A stretch of DNA of 64,000 nt from Armatimonadota bacterium (GTDB taxonomy: Bacteria > Armatimonadota > UBA5829 > DTJY01), in the NCBI GenBank assembly GCA_029907255.1, contig JARYMF010000006.1:1-64000 (forward strand), given 5' to 3'. This document shows positions 24,489 through 32,025 of the stretch, one piece after another. The position numbers and the translations under genes were made by a program. The notes under the pieces were generated by a model, which had not been told where the DNA came from, did no database searches, and worked only from the letters and a program-made list of their open reading frames with translations. Position 1 is the first letter of the stretch. Each line of letters opens with the position of its first letter.

Positions 24489-25448
24489 TCAGGATACCCT
24501 CGCACGCCAGAAATTCAGAAGATCTTTGAGTGTCTGGGCGAGCGAAATTTCGGGAGCCCAACCTGTTTCAGCATGGAACTTTGAGCAATCACCTACAAGT
24601 ATTGGGAGATCCGACGGACGCATGCGGTCGGGTTCCTGGACAACCTCAATCTGAACAGATGTCAAAGTAAGAAGCTGGTCTAACACTTCACGTATGCTTA
24701 CTGCCTTGCCAGAGCAAATATTGTATACATCTCCAGGCGAACACCTCTCTGCTGCTAACACATATGCACGAACGATATCTCTAACATCAGTAAAATCACG
24801 TTTTGCATCAAGGTTACCAACCATCAGCTTTGGGGGACGAATTCCAGCTTCGATTTCAGCAATTTGACGTGCAAAGTTTGATGCCACAAAAGCGTCCGAT
24901 TGCCCAGGCCCAATATGGTTGAACGGCCGCAACCTAATTACCGGGACTTGGAATATGCGGAAATATTGAACTCCAAGCAGGTCCGCACAAGCCTTACTGC
25001 ATGCATATGGATTAGCAGGGTCAAGGGATGCCCTTTCGGTAATGGGAAGGTCAGATTCGGAAACTATGCCATACACTTCGGCTGAACTTATTAACACCAA
25101 CACTCTCAAATTTGGCAGGCCCCTTAGCGATTCCAACAAATGAAGTGTTCCCATCACGTTCGTTTTGAAGGTCCCAATGGGATCGCTTAGTGAACGTGAA
25201 ACCGAGCTTTGAGCCGCCAGATGATACACAACCGAAGGCTGTACGCTATTTATTACTTCCTCGACATTGGACTGGTTTTCAAGATGGCAAACCATCAGCT
25301 CGACGCCGGGAATTGGATTGTCTGAGGATACTTCCTCAGGCGAAAGTATTGTTCCATATACGAAGGCGCCTGATTTGACTAATAGCTCGGCAAGATGTCG
25401 CCCGACGAAACCGCCAACTCCCGTTATCAGCGTCGTCTCATGGGGCAT
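24489..25448 (-). CDS. rmd: GDP-4-keto-6-deoxymannose reductase-like epimerase (Rmd type)
   Basis: The 319-residue short-chain dehydrogenase has the NAD(P)-binding GVGGFVGRHL, the SSAEVYG motif and the catalytic NPYACSKAC (Tyr-x3-Lys). It then has RLRPFNHIGPGQSDAFVASNFARQIAEIEAG, which is characteristic of Rmd. Rmd reduces the Gmd product to GDP-D-rhamnose, a donor for surface glycans. The gene overlaps the upstream gmd-like gene by 11 nt. Both proteins share DAKRDFTDVRDIVRAYVLAAE-type segments, so one arose from the other or from a common parent. Precise product stereochemistry is inferred. Confidence 0.75.
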   Translation of the reverse strand: MPHETTLITGVGGFVGRHLAELLVKSGAFVYGTILSPEEVSSDNPIPGVELMVCHLENQSNVEEVINSVQPSVVYHLAAQSSVSRSLSDPIGTFKTNVMGTLHLLESLRGLPNLRVLVLISSAEVYGIVSESDLPITERASLDPANPYACSKACADLLGVQYFRIFQVPVIRLRPFNHIGPGQSDAFVASNFARQIAEIEAGIRPPKLMVGNLDAKRDFTDVRDIVRAYVLAAERCSPGDVYNICSGKAVSIREVLDQLLTLTSVQIEVVQEPDRMRPSDLPILVGDCSKFHAETGWAPEISLAQTLKDLLNFWRARVS

Positions 25449-26412
25449 TTTGTCGCTGAACCTCCTCCCTCCAATGGTTCAGCAGATCAGCTAGCGTTTG
25501 CTCCAGTGGAATCGTCGGCTCCCATCCTGTTTGGGCTCTGAATTTGGAGGCATCACCTTGAAGTACCATGACATCAGAAGGCCGCATTCTTGCTGGATCT
25601 TCTCGTATTTCAACCTTGACTGTTGACATATCAAGCAACATGTTTAGCATTTCTTCAACACTATAGCACTTGCCTGACGCTATTACATAGACTTCGCCAG
25701 GAATGCATTTGTTAACCGCAAGCCAATAGGCACGAACCACGTCTCGGACGTCGCTCCAATCTCGCTTGGCTTTTAGGTTGCCAACGTAAATCACAGGCTC
25801 CTGCTTCCCGGCCTCTATCAGTGCAATTTGTTTGGCAAAGTTGCTTGTTACGAAAACATCGCCACGACGAGGACCTTCATGGTTGAATGCGCGCGTGCGA
25901 ATTGTCTTCAACCCATGGCTTTTATAATACTGATATGCCATCATATCTTGCGTTACCTTGCTAACGGCATAAGGGCTCAATGGCCTCAGCGGGTTATCCT
26001 CGTTAATTGGCAGTTCATTAGGATAAACCATACCGTATTCTTCCGAGCTTAAGGCAACCTGAATCGGACAATCTATGCCTAGGAGCAACATTGCCTCGAA
26101 TAAATTTATTTGCATCCTGGGATTTTCTAGCATGGTCGCAGTCGGCGAACTCCAGCTGGCAAGGACATAGCTCTGAGCGGCAAGATGGAATATGAAATCA
26201 GGTTTGGAGATTTCTAACGCTCTGACGGTATTGCTAAAATCCGTCAGCTCACATTGGATGAGATTTATTTTGCCCTCGAGATGAGCAACATTCTCCATGC
26301 GGCTACGCCAGCGAAAAGTACCGTATATTTCAATTTTTTCAGGGAGTGAAAGCAGATAGTCCGCCAAATGGCTGCCTGCCATTCCTGTAATTCCAGTGAT
26401 GAGTACCCTCAT
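25438..26412 (-). CDS. gmd: GDP-mannose 4,6-dehydratase-like protein
   Basis: The 324-residue protein has GITGMAGSHLADYLL, then the Gmd-like GTFRWRSRMENV. It also has ALSSEEYGMV, with the catalytic Ser/Glu, and SPYAVSKVTQDMMAYQYY, with Tyr and Lys. Later it has RTRAFNHEGPRRGDVFVTSNFAKQIALIEAG and KAKRDWSDVRDVVRAYWLA. Gmd turns GDP-mannose into GDP-4-keto-6-deoxymannose. With the overlapping rmd-like gene this makes a two-step route to GDP-D-rhamnose. CGGAGG lies upstream of the ATG. The sequence is shorter than classic Gmd (about 350-370), so another NDP-hexose dehydratase is possible. Confidence 0.7.
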   Translation of the reverse strand: MRVLITGITGMAGSHLADYLLSLPEKIEIYGTFRWRSRMENVAHLEGKINLIQCELTDFSNTVRALEISKPDFIFHLAAQSYVLASWSSPTATMLENPRMQINLFEAMLLLGIDCPIQVALSSEEYGMVYPNELPINEDNPLRPLSPYAVSKVTQDMMAYQYYKSHGLKTIRTRAFNHEGPRRGDVFVTSNFAKQIALIEAGKQEPVIYVGNLKAKRDWSDVRDVVRAYWLAVNKCIPGEVYVIASGKCYSVEEMLNMLLDMSTVKVEIREDPARMRPSDVMVLQGDASKFRAQTGWEPTIPLEQTLADLLNHWREEVQRQNAP

Positions 26413-26588
26413 GCAGTGCCTCCGATGACTAATATGGTCTTACAAAGTAATTGTCGGGATGATTGGTCTAGAACTAAATGTTCTAATCGGTCACCCTGGC
26501 TCTAGCCAATTCTAACCCTAGCGCCAAAAGATGTCAATTTGATGACATCTTTTCAAAAAATGATAACAGACTTAGGTTACCAACCCTA

Positions 26589-27029
26589 TTATCCTTCATT
26601 GTTGGTCTTAATCCCCGTCAACTCTTCAACTAGCTTTTTTACCTTCGCTTTAATCCGGTCTCGAATCTCGCGGACTTTCTCAATAGGCTGACCTTCGGGA
26701 TCTTCAATGCCCCAATCTTCGGATTCGACAAATACAACCGGGCACACAGCACTATTGCGGCCTGCGTCACCCATATTCACCCCACAGCCCATTGTAATTA
26801 CCCTATCCGCACTCTTAATCATGTCTAGCGTCAAAACCTTTGGATAGTGGCCACTCATATCATAGCCTATCTCTTCCATCACTTGAACGACCGATGGATT
26901 AATAGTTTTTGCAGGCGATGTTCCGGCTGACTCGGCAATGATTTTGCCCTTGCCAAATTCCTTTGCGAAAGCCTCGGCCATCTGACTTCGCCCCGAATTG
27001 TGAATACAAACAAAAAGAACTTTTTTCAC
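26589..27029 (-). CDS. arsC: Arsenate reductase, thioredoxin-coupled type
   Basis: The 146-residue protein has the low-molecular-weight phosphatase loop VCIHNSGRS with Cys8 and Arg14, and the general acid Asp110 in IEDPEG. Two more cysteines (Cys82 in MGCGV and Cys96 in AVCP) match the redox relay of thioredoxin-linked ArsC, which plain tyrosine phosphatases lack. The enzyme reduces arsenate to arsenite for export. No arsenite pump or ArsR is nearby, so detoxification would need partners elsewhere. It is separated from its neighbours by 46 and 177 nt. Confidence 0.85.
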   Translation of the reverse strand: MKKVLFVCIHNSGRSQMAEAFAKEFGKGKIIAESAGTSPAKTINPSVVQVMEEIGYDMSGHYPKVLTLDMIKSADRVITMGCGVNMGDAGRNSAVCPVVFVESEDWGIEDPEGQPIEKVREIRDRIKAKVKKLVEELTGIKTNNEG

Positions 27030-27074
27030 TTGAAAAACTCCTTCTTGAAATTATAAAAACTTTTTCATGCGTGA

Positions 27075-28385
27075 CTAAGCCTGTGCTGTAACAACACTCC
27101 TGGCGCTAAGGAATATCAAGCCGCTCGCATGGTCATATTCCAATAACTCAGCATATCGACCCCACTCGATGATCAAATCAAGCTGACGTTTGGCTTCCCG
27201 CGGCGGAAATTCCAATTCAAGCGCTGCAATTGCAACGTCCCGCTCAATTTGGTGCTTATCTGCTGCATCAAGCATTCTAAGCAACCATTGAAATAGCGGT
27301 AACCTGCGTATGCGCGTTGCAAATATCTCTTTTCGGGTGTTGATTCGGGCTTCGGCAAATGCCTCACCCAGTGGGGTTAAAGTAATATCGCCTTGAGAAA
27401 GAGTTGCAAACCCTAGGAGCTCCGCCGCATCAGTAACCCTTAGCAAACGATCTGAATCAACTCGCAGTTCCTCCGCAAGCCTGAATATATCAGCAGTATG
27501 ATTGGGCATTTCTATTAGCCGCTCAAGCACGCCTGCTAGGTCAGCTATCGCCACGTTGGGCAAAGCTCGAGTGTGCCCTGGCTCTCCAGGCGCCGTGCCA
27601 AGCTCGATATGCTCGGGCTGCGTCTGACCTGCAAGTATTGAATAGACACGGTCTACTAAGTTCGCAAAACTTGGAGATTTACGTTGGCGAGGCTGCGGTA
27701 AATCCACGACTACATCCGCCACTATTCTACCAGGCTCCTTTTCCATTACAACAATCCTATCTGCCAGAAAAACGGCTTCTTCTATATTATGCGTAACCAT
27801 CAGTATCGCCTTCGTAGGAATGCCCCCACTCAACCAGAGCTCAAGTAGCTCGCCGCGCAATGATTCAGCACTCAGCACATCCAGTGCTGAGAAGGGTTCG
27901 TCTAGACATAATAATTCTGGCTCAACCGCCATTGCCCGTGCAAATCCAACTTTTTGGCGCATACCTCCTGAAAGCTCGCGTGGATACGCCGTTTCAAAAC
28001 CATCTAGTCCCACACGGTCAAGGAGTTCGATGGTTCTGCGAATGCGGTCAGGACCTGGAACACCACGAGCTTTAAGAACAACCTCCACATTTTGCTGGAC
28101 AGTCAGCCATGGGAAAAGCGCAAATGTTTGAAAGACAATCGTTGCATGAGGGTTTACACCTACGACAGGCTGTCCACGGTAAAAAACTTCTCCTTCGGTT
28201 GGTTTTTGCAAGCCAGTAACAATCCTCAACAAAGTGCTCTTTCCACAACCCGAAGGCCCAACGAGCACAACAAATTCGCCATCGTATACAGTAAGGCTTA
28301 CATCGCGAATAGCAATGAATTCTTTTTTGCCCGTAAAATATTTCTGAGTCACCCTATCAAGCTTGACCAACGCTTCAACTGCCAT
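27075..28385 (-). CDS. NitT/TauT-type ABC transporter ATPase with C-terminal AAA-associated domain
   Basis: The 436-residue protein has a full ABC domain: Walker A GPSGCGKST, Q-loop VFQTFALFPWLTV, signature LSGGMRQKVGFARAMAVEPELLCLDEPFSALD and H-loop MVTHNIEEAV. After about residue 250 comes an extra domain of roughly 150 residues (ALPNVAIADLAGVLERLIEM to the end) of the AAA-associated C-terminal type. That domain occurs in ATPases paired with double-length nitrate/sulfonate-type permeases. It starts 4 nt after the permease gene. The substrate is unknown, because no binding protein is encoded beside it. Confidence 0.88.
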   Translation of the reverse strand: MAVEALVKLDRVTQKYFTGKKEFIAIRDVSLTVYDGEFVVLVGPSGCGKSTLLRIVTGLQKPTEGEVFYRGQPVVGVNPHATIVFQTFALFPWLTVQQNVEVVLKARGVPGPDRIRRTIELLDRVGLDGFETAYPRELSGGMRQKVGFARAMAVEPELLCLDEPFSALDVLSAESLRGELLELWLSGGIPTKAILMVTHNIEEAVFLADRIVVMEKEPGRIVADVVVDLPQPRQRKSPSFANLVDRVYSILAGQTQPEHIELGTAPGEPGHTRALPNVAIADLAGVLERLIEMPNHTADIFRLAEELRVDSDRLLRVTDAAELLGFATLSQGDITLTPLGEAFAEARINTRKEIFATRIRRLPLFQWLLRMLDAADKHQIERDVAIAALELEFPPREAKRQLDLIIEWGRYAELLEYDHASGLIFLSARSVVTAQA

Positions 28386-28389
28386 AGGC

Positions 28390-30111
28390 TTACTCCAATT
28401 TATACCTATCTGCGGCTATCCGATAAAGGCGCCGCCAAAACAATCGGTTTATAAGCACGACTGCCAGAATCATGCTGATTGTAGATGCTAGCAGAAGCGG
28501 GAAGTTTCCCGTGGCAGTCGCACGCGCAATAGTGGAACCTATACCGGTTGTAAAAATAGTTTTCTTGCCGAACTCAACGTATTCGGCAACAATGCTAGCA
28601 TTCCACGCTCCGCCACTTGCTGTTATTGCTCCTGTGATAATATAGGGAAACAACGCAGGAAGCGTAAGTGTTCGCCACTGCTCCCATTTGTTTAATCCCA
28701 ATAAAATTGATGTATACTTAAGGTCCTGCGGGATCTCGCTTGCTCCAGCAATCACATTAAAAAGAAGATACCACTGGGTGCCCATCAGCATTAGAAGAAC
28801 CGCCGCAAAATTAATTCCACCTTTCAGACCGATTAGCAACATAACTAGAATGGGGAAGAAAGCAGTAGCAGGAATTGACGCCATCACCTGAACCACTGGC
28901 TGAATCCAAGTTGCCAGCTTTCGGTTAGTTCCCAAAATGGTTCCCACGGGTATTGTCCACGCAAGAGCCACAACGAGCGAAATTGCCACGCGTGCTAACG
29001 TTGCAAGCACACCTATGCCTATATCCAACCATTCTGCCAACGATAATTCGACAAGCATTTCCGACGCACGATATACACCATACGCAAGCCCGCCTATTAA
29101 AATCGCAAACACAGCGATAGCCATGGAAGGCCTGCGATGACTTTCAGCTTTTTTGATATCGGCCGGGAAGTGCCGCAATGACCAAGCATCGAGTTTTTCC
29201 CCAAGTGGCTGCAATACGCTGCTATTGAACCGCTTAACAAGTAATGAATTATGTAAAACATCGTAAAACCAAGAATGAGGCTCAGGAGCGCCAGTAACCA
29301 TTTCCAATCTGAAACGTTTAGCCCATACCAGAAGAGGACGCCAAACAAGCTGGTCCAAAGCAACTATAACCAAAACTAAGGTCAAAATTCCCAGTAAAAT
29401 AGAGCGCACGTTGCCTTCGTTTGCGGCGGTCTGTAGGTAACTACCTAGCCCAGGCAGCCGAAAATCGCGGTTGCCAACCGTGAATATCTCCGCTGCCATT
29501 AAGAAAAACCAACCGCCTGCCCAGCTCATCATACTATTCCAAATTAGGCTAATAGCGGCAAACGGAAGCTCTAGAACCTTAAGGCGAAACCAGGTGTTAA
29601 ATCGAAAGATCGCACTGACCTCGCTGAGCTCGCTTGGAATTGTCGTAAGCGATTGATACCAAGCGAATGTTAGGTTCCAAACTTGGCTGGTGAATATTAG
29701 CACGATAGATGCCAACCCAGCAGCTATTTTTTCTGGCATTATCGCAGAAAGACTTAGTAAAACGACCGGAAGAAAAGAAAGTATTGGCACACTTTGAAAG
29801 ACATCGAGAAGCGGTATCATTATCCATTCGGCACTTCGGTTTCTCGCGGCGATATAACCATACACAATCGTGAATAACATAGATAGTATGTATGCGGCAG
29901 CCATTCTTGCAGTAGATAACACAGCGTACAGCGCCAATGCAGACGGTTCAAGGGATATCTTAGGCCCGCTAATTACCCTAGGCGCACCTCTTGCTAACTC
30001 AACCCCTATATAAATTAAAACGCCGATTCCAACTATGATGATAACATCCGCCCACGTAGCAAATCTGCTTGGCGGCCATACAAGACCAAAAATTCGAGGC
30101 TGACGGTTCAT
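28390..30111 (-). CDS. Fused double permease of the NitT/TauT-type ABC transporter
   Basis: The 573-residue protein contains two BPD_transp_1 modules in tandem. The first (about residues 60-260) includes PLLDVFQSVPILSFLPVVLL and a TVGNRDFRLPGLGSYLQTA loop. The second (about residues 340-565) includes WIQPVVQVMASIPATAFFPILVMLL and VAEYVEFGKKTIFTTGIGSTI. Each holds the EAA-type loop that docks on the ATPase. Normal permeases have one module and dimerise, so this chain can form the whole channel. ATG 30111 has GGGGAGATG 5 nt upstream. An in-frame TTG further up has no support. No periplasmic binding protein is adjacent. Confidence 0.88.
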   Translation of the reverse strand: MNRQPRIFGLVWPPSRFATWADVIIIVGIGVLIYIGVELARGAPRVISGPKISLEPSALALYAVLSTARMAAAYILSMLFTIVYGYIAARNRSAEWIMIPLLDVFQSVPILSFLPVVLLSLSAIMPEKIAAGLASIVLIFTSQVWNLTFAWYQSLTTIPSELSEVSAIFRFNTWFRLKVLELPFAAISLIWNSMMSWAGGWFFLMAAEIFTVGNRDFRLPGLGSYLQTAANEGNVRSILLGILTLVLVIVALDQLVWRPLLVWAKRFRLEMVTGAPEPHSWFYDVLHNSLLVKRFNSSVLQPLGEKLDAWSLRHFPADIKKAESHRRPSMAIAVFAILIGGLAYGVYRASEMLVELSLAEWLDIGIGVLATLARVAISLVVALAWTIPVGTILGTNRKLATWIQPVVQVMASIPATAFFPILVMLLIGLKGGINFAAVLLMLMGTQWYLLFNVIAGASEIPQDLKYTSILLGLNKWEQWRTLTLPALFPYIITGAITASGGAWNASIVAEYVEFGKKTIFTTGIGSTIARATATGNFPLLLASTISMILAVVLINRLFWRRLYRIAADRYKLE

Positions 30112-30351
30112 TAGAACATCTCCCCTGGTTTCAGCGTATAAATGATACGTTCCTTTCAACTAGCCAACTTTAAGGGTAACCTCGTGCAAATTCAAACGAT
30201 ATTGCTACCATTCCCTAATTCATTAATCACCAATCCAAATATCAATCAAAACTTGCAATTTCCTGTAAAAATCTAATAGGGCTGGCAATTCAACGCCTAA
30301 AATTGTCGCAAACAGCAATAATACTCGTAGCAGCTCTGAGGCATTGAAATA

Positions 30352-30390
30352 AAAAGCCCCCGGCTAGTTCCGAATTCTCCGGGGGCTTTT
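30352..30390 (-). terminator. Intrinsic terminator after ftsY
   Basis: AAAAGCCCCCGG (30352-30363) pairs perfectly with CCGGGGGCTTTT (30379-30390). On the minus strand the stem is followed by TTTTTATTTC. The rest of the 367-nt gap (30112-30477) is AT-rich; I see no convincing promoter or small gene in it. Confidence 0.9.
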
Positions 30391-30477
30391 CGCCAATTTT
30401 AGCTAAATTATGTGTACTTACTCGCGACTGTGCTTTTTGGCGCCTCTTAAATAACTAAGTTGAAAGGAAATCAATTT

Positions 30478-31353
30478 CTATAAAAGAGACTCCACGAAGT
30501 CATTGCAGTTAAACTCTTCCAAGTCTTCAAGTTTCTCTCCAGTACCAACAAGCTTGATAGGTATACCCAATTCGTCCTTTATTGTTACAACAATTCCGCC
30601 CTTTGCAGTACCGTCAAGCTTTGCCAGCACAATTCCAGTAACCTTAACGGCGCTTAGAAACTCTCTAGCCTGGCTGATTGCGTTCTGGCCGGTGGTCGCA
30701 TCAAGCACCAGCAGCGTTTCATCGGCGGGGCGGCCTAGCTCACGTTCAATTACTCGACTAATTTTTTTCAGTTCTTCCATAAGATTGCTTCTTGTGTGAA
30801 GGCGACCTGCTGTATCAGCAATCAGAACATCGGCTTTCCTCGATTTTGCCGCCTGAATAGCATCATAGACTACTGCTGCTGGGTCGGCACCTTCGCGCTG
30901 TCTAATGAGGTCAACTCCAATTCGATTCGCCCATATCTCGAGTTGGTCAATTGCCGCCGCACGGAAGGTGTCTGCCGCGGCTAGGATTACACGCTTCCCC
31001 TGCGATTTGAATCTGTGCGCAAGTTTCGCAATCGAAGTCGTCTTCCCCGTGCCATTTACGCCAACTATAAGGTAGGCAGAAAGCCCATCAGAACTACGCA
31101 GTGCAGGACCCTCTCCTTGGGATAATATTTCAGCCAGCTGCTGCTTGAGCCTTTCGCGCACCTGCTCTGGTTCTGAGATTCGCTCTTTTCGAGCGTCTTC
31201 CCTCAGGCCAGAAACTATGCGCATTGTAGTGTGGACGTTTAAGTCGGCCTGTATGAGCGCCTCCTCAAGTTCATCAAAAAACTCGTCATCCACAAGCCTG
31301 CCACGAGAAAGAAGCTGGTCAACTTTTTGAAATAATCCTTTGAACAACCTCAT
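30478..31353 (-). CDS. ftsY: Signal recognition particle receptor FtsY
   Basis: The 291-residue protein has the N domain (about residues 1-85, VDDEFFDELEEALIQADLNV) and the SRP GTPase G domain. The G1 loop is VGVNGTGKTTSIAKLA. DTFRAAAIDQLEIW follows, then G3 ADTAGRLHTRSNLMEEL, G4 LAKLDGTAKGG and closing GIPIKLVGTGEKLEDLEEF. It lacks the long acidic A domain of E. coli FtsY, as in many phyla. FtsY receives ribosome-SRP complexes at the membrane; the partner Ffh is encoded at 40926-42257. The gene stands alone behind a terminator-like hairpin in its leader. No strong ribosome-binding site is seen before the ATG. Confidence 0.97.
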   Translation of the reverse strand: MRLFKGLFQKVDQLLSRGRLVDDEFFDELEEALIQADLNVHTTMRIVSGLREDARKERISEPEQVRERLKQQLAEILSQGEGPALRSSDGLSAYLIVGVNGTGKTTSIAKLAHRFKSQGKRVILAAADTFRAAAIDQLEIWANRIGVDLIRQREGADPAAVVYDAIQAAKSRKADVLIADTAGRLHTRSNLMEELKKISRVIERELGRPADETLLVLDATTGQNAISQAREFLSAVKVTGIVLAKLDGTAKGGIVVTIKDELGIPIKLVGTGEKLEDLEEFNCNDFVESLL

Positions 31354-31379
31354 TTAGCAATCAATCCCGACTTTACGCA

Positions 31380-31405
31380 ATAAAAATACCCCGACTATGT
31401 CGGGG
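31380..31405 (-). promoter_or_regulatory. Terminator-like hairpin in the ftsY leader
   Basis: CCCCGAC and GTCGGGG (31389-31395 and 31399-31405) form a 7-bp stem with a 3-nt loop. On the minus strand it is followed by TATTTTTATT, only about 27 nt before the ftsY ATG. It could be an attenuator, or a terminator protecting ftsY from read-through. Confidence 0.5.
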
Positions 31406-31535
31406 CGTTTTATATAAAATTTAACATGATTTTACGACGCCGTCAAGCACGCCGTCCTTTTATACCTAATAAGCTTCCTCATGAACTCGGCGCGATTTCC
31501 AAACACATTTATTGTCTTCCGCGAAATCTAAACTA

Positions 31536-31565
31536 TTGATTATTTTGTACCACATGTGGTATAAT
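31536..31565 (+). promoter_or_regulatory. tRNA-Lys promoter containing a 14-bp palindrome
   Basis: TTGATT (31536-31541) and TATAAT (31560-31565) are 18 nt apart. TACCACATGTGGTA (31548-31561) is a perfect palindrome that fills the spacer and enters the -10. Confidence 0.6.
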
Positions 31566-31582
31566 TATGTGTTCGCCAACGT

Positions 31583-31658
31583 GGGCCCGTAGCTCAGTCG
31601 GCAGAGCAACGCCCTTTTAAGGCGTGGGTCGTGCGTTCGATTCGCACCGGGCTCACCA
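31583..31658 (+). tRNA. tRNA-Lys (anticodon TTT)
   Basis: The 76-nt gene folds as a cloverleaf. The acceptor strands are GGGCCCG and CGGGCTC. The D-arm lies in AGCTCAGTCGGCAGAGCA, and the anticodon stem ACGCC/GGCGT encloses loop CTTTTAA with anticodon TTT at 31616-31618. The T-arm is CGTGCGTTCGATTCGCACC, written here as GTGCG and CGCAC around TTCGATT. The 3' CCA is encoded (31656-31658). It has its own promoter and no adjacent tRNA. Confidence 0.96.
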
Positions 31659-31766
31659 TTTCTCTAATCAACTAGCCTACAAACTAGTCAACAAACCCCC
31701 AATTCAGCCACCTCAAAAACAAATACTTGCAGCATTCCATAAAGCCTCATGTCTCATTAGCCGGCA

Positions 31767-31796
31767 TTGTATATACCGACAATTCCATAATATAAT
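31767..31796 (+). promoter_or_regulatory. Promoter of the YedE-TusA-DUF3343 cluster
   Basis: TTGTAT (31767-31772) and a perfect TATAAT (31791-31796) are 18 nt apart. Transcription would start near 31803, leaving a leader of about 220 nt before the YedE-like gene. Confidence 0.65.
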
Positions 31797-31825
31797 AGTG
31801 CCAAATTAAATCCCGCAAACCCATC

Positions 31826-32019
31826 CGGAAGGAGGTCGGAAACCGTGCCAGCATATAGAAAGACTTGATATGCCTCAACAACGGCGCACGTGTTGCGCTC
31901 AAAAATTGGATTACAGAATAATGCTGCCGTTTCCGGCCGAATACCCTTCCTCTTAAGTTAAACAACCTCTCGCTCCTTTCGTGCCGGTTGTGGCAGCCTA
32001 AACCTAATTTGAAAGGAGC
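31826..32019 (+). promoter_or_regulatory. Candidate riboswitch or leader-peptide attenuator of the YedE cluster
   Basis: A closing helix P1 pairs 31834-31843 with 31929-31938 (10 bp, one G-U). Inside it are P2 (31851-31856 with 31868-31873, 6 bp) and P3 (31883-31888 with 31894-31899, 6 bp with one G-U), making a three-way junction. Downstream, GCTCCTTTC (31972-31980) pairs perfectly with GAAAGGAGC (32011-32019), hiding the ribosome-binding site of the YedE-like gene. AAGGAG at 31829-31834 copies that site and could bind CTCCTT at 31973-31978, freeing the real one. The same AAGGAGGT also stands 8 nt before a seven-codon ORF (GTG at 31845, stop at 31868, reading MPAYRKT), so a leader-peptide mechanism is equally possible. 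Confidence 0.55.
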
Positions 32020-32025
32020 CAAGCT

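Noticed and set aside
30112-30350. A promoter or small RNA between ftsY and the ABC permease
   Set aside because: No -35/-10 pair with acceptable spacing and no strong stem besides the ftsY terminator.
31803-32020. A known SAM-I, SAH, cobalamin, TPP or c-di-GMP riboswitch in the YedE leader
   Set aside because: None of the conserved core sequences of these classes could be aligned by eye, though short look-alikes (GTGCCA, ACGGCGC) occur.
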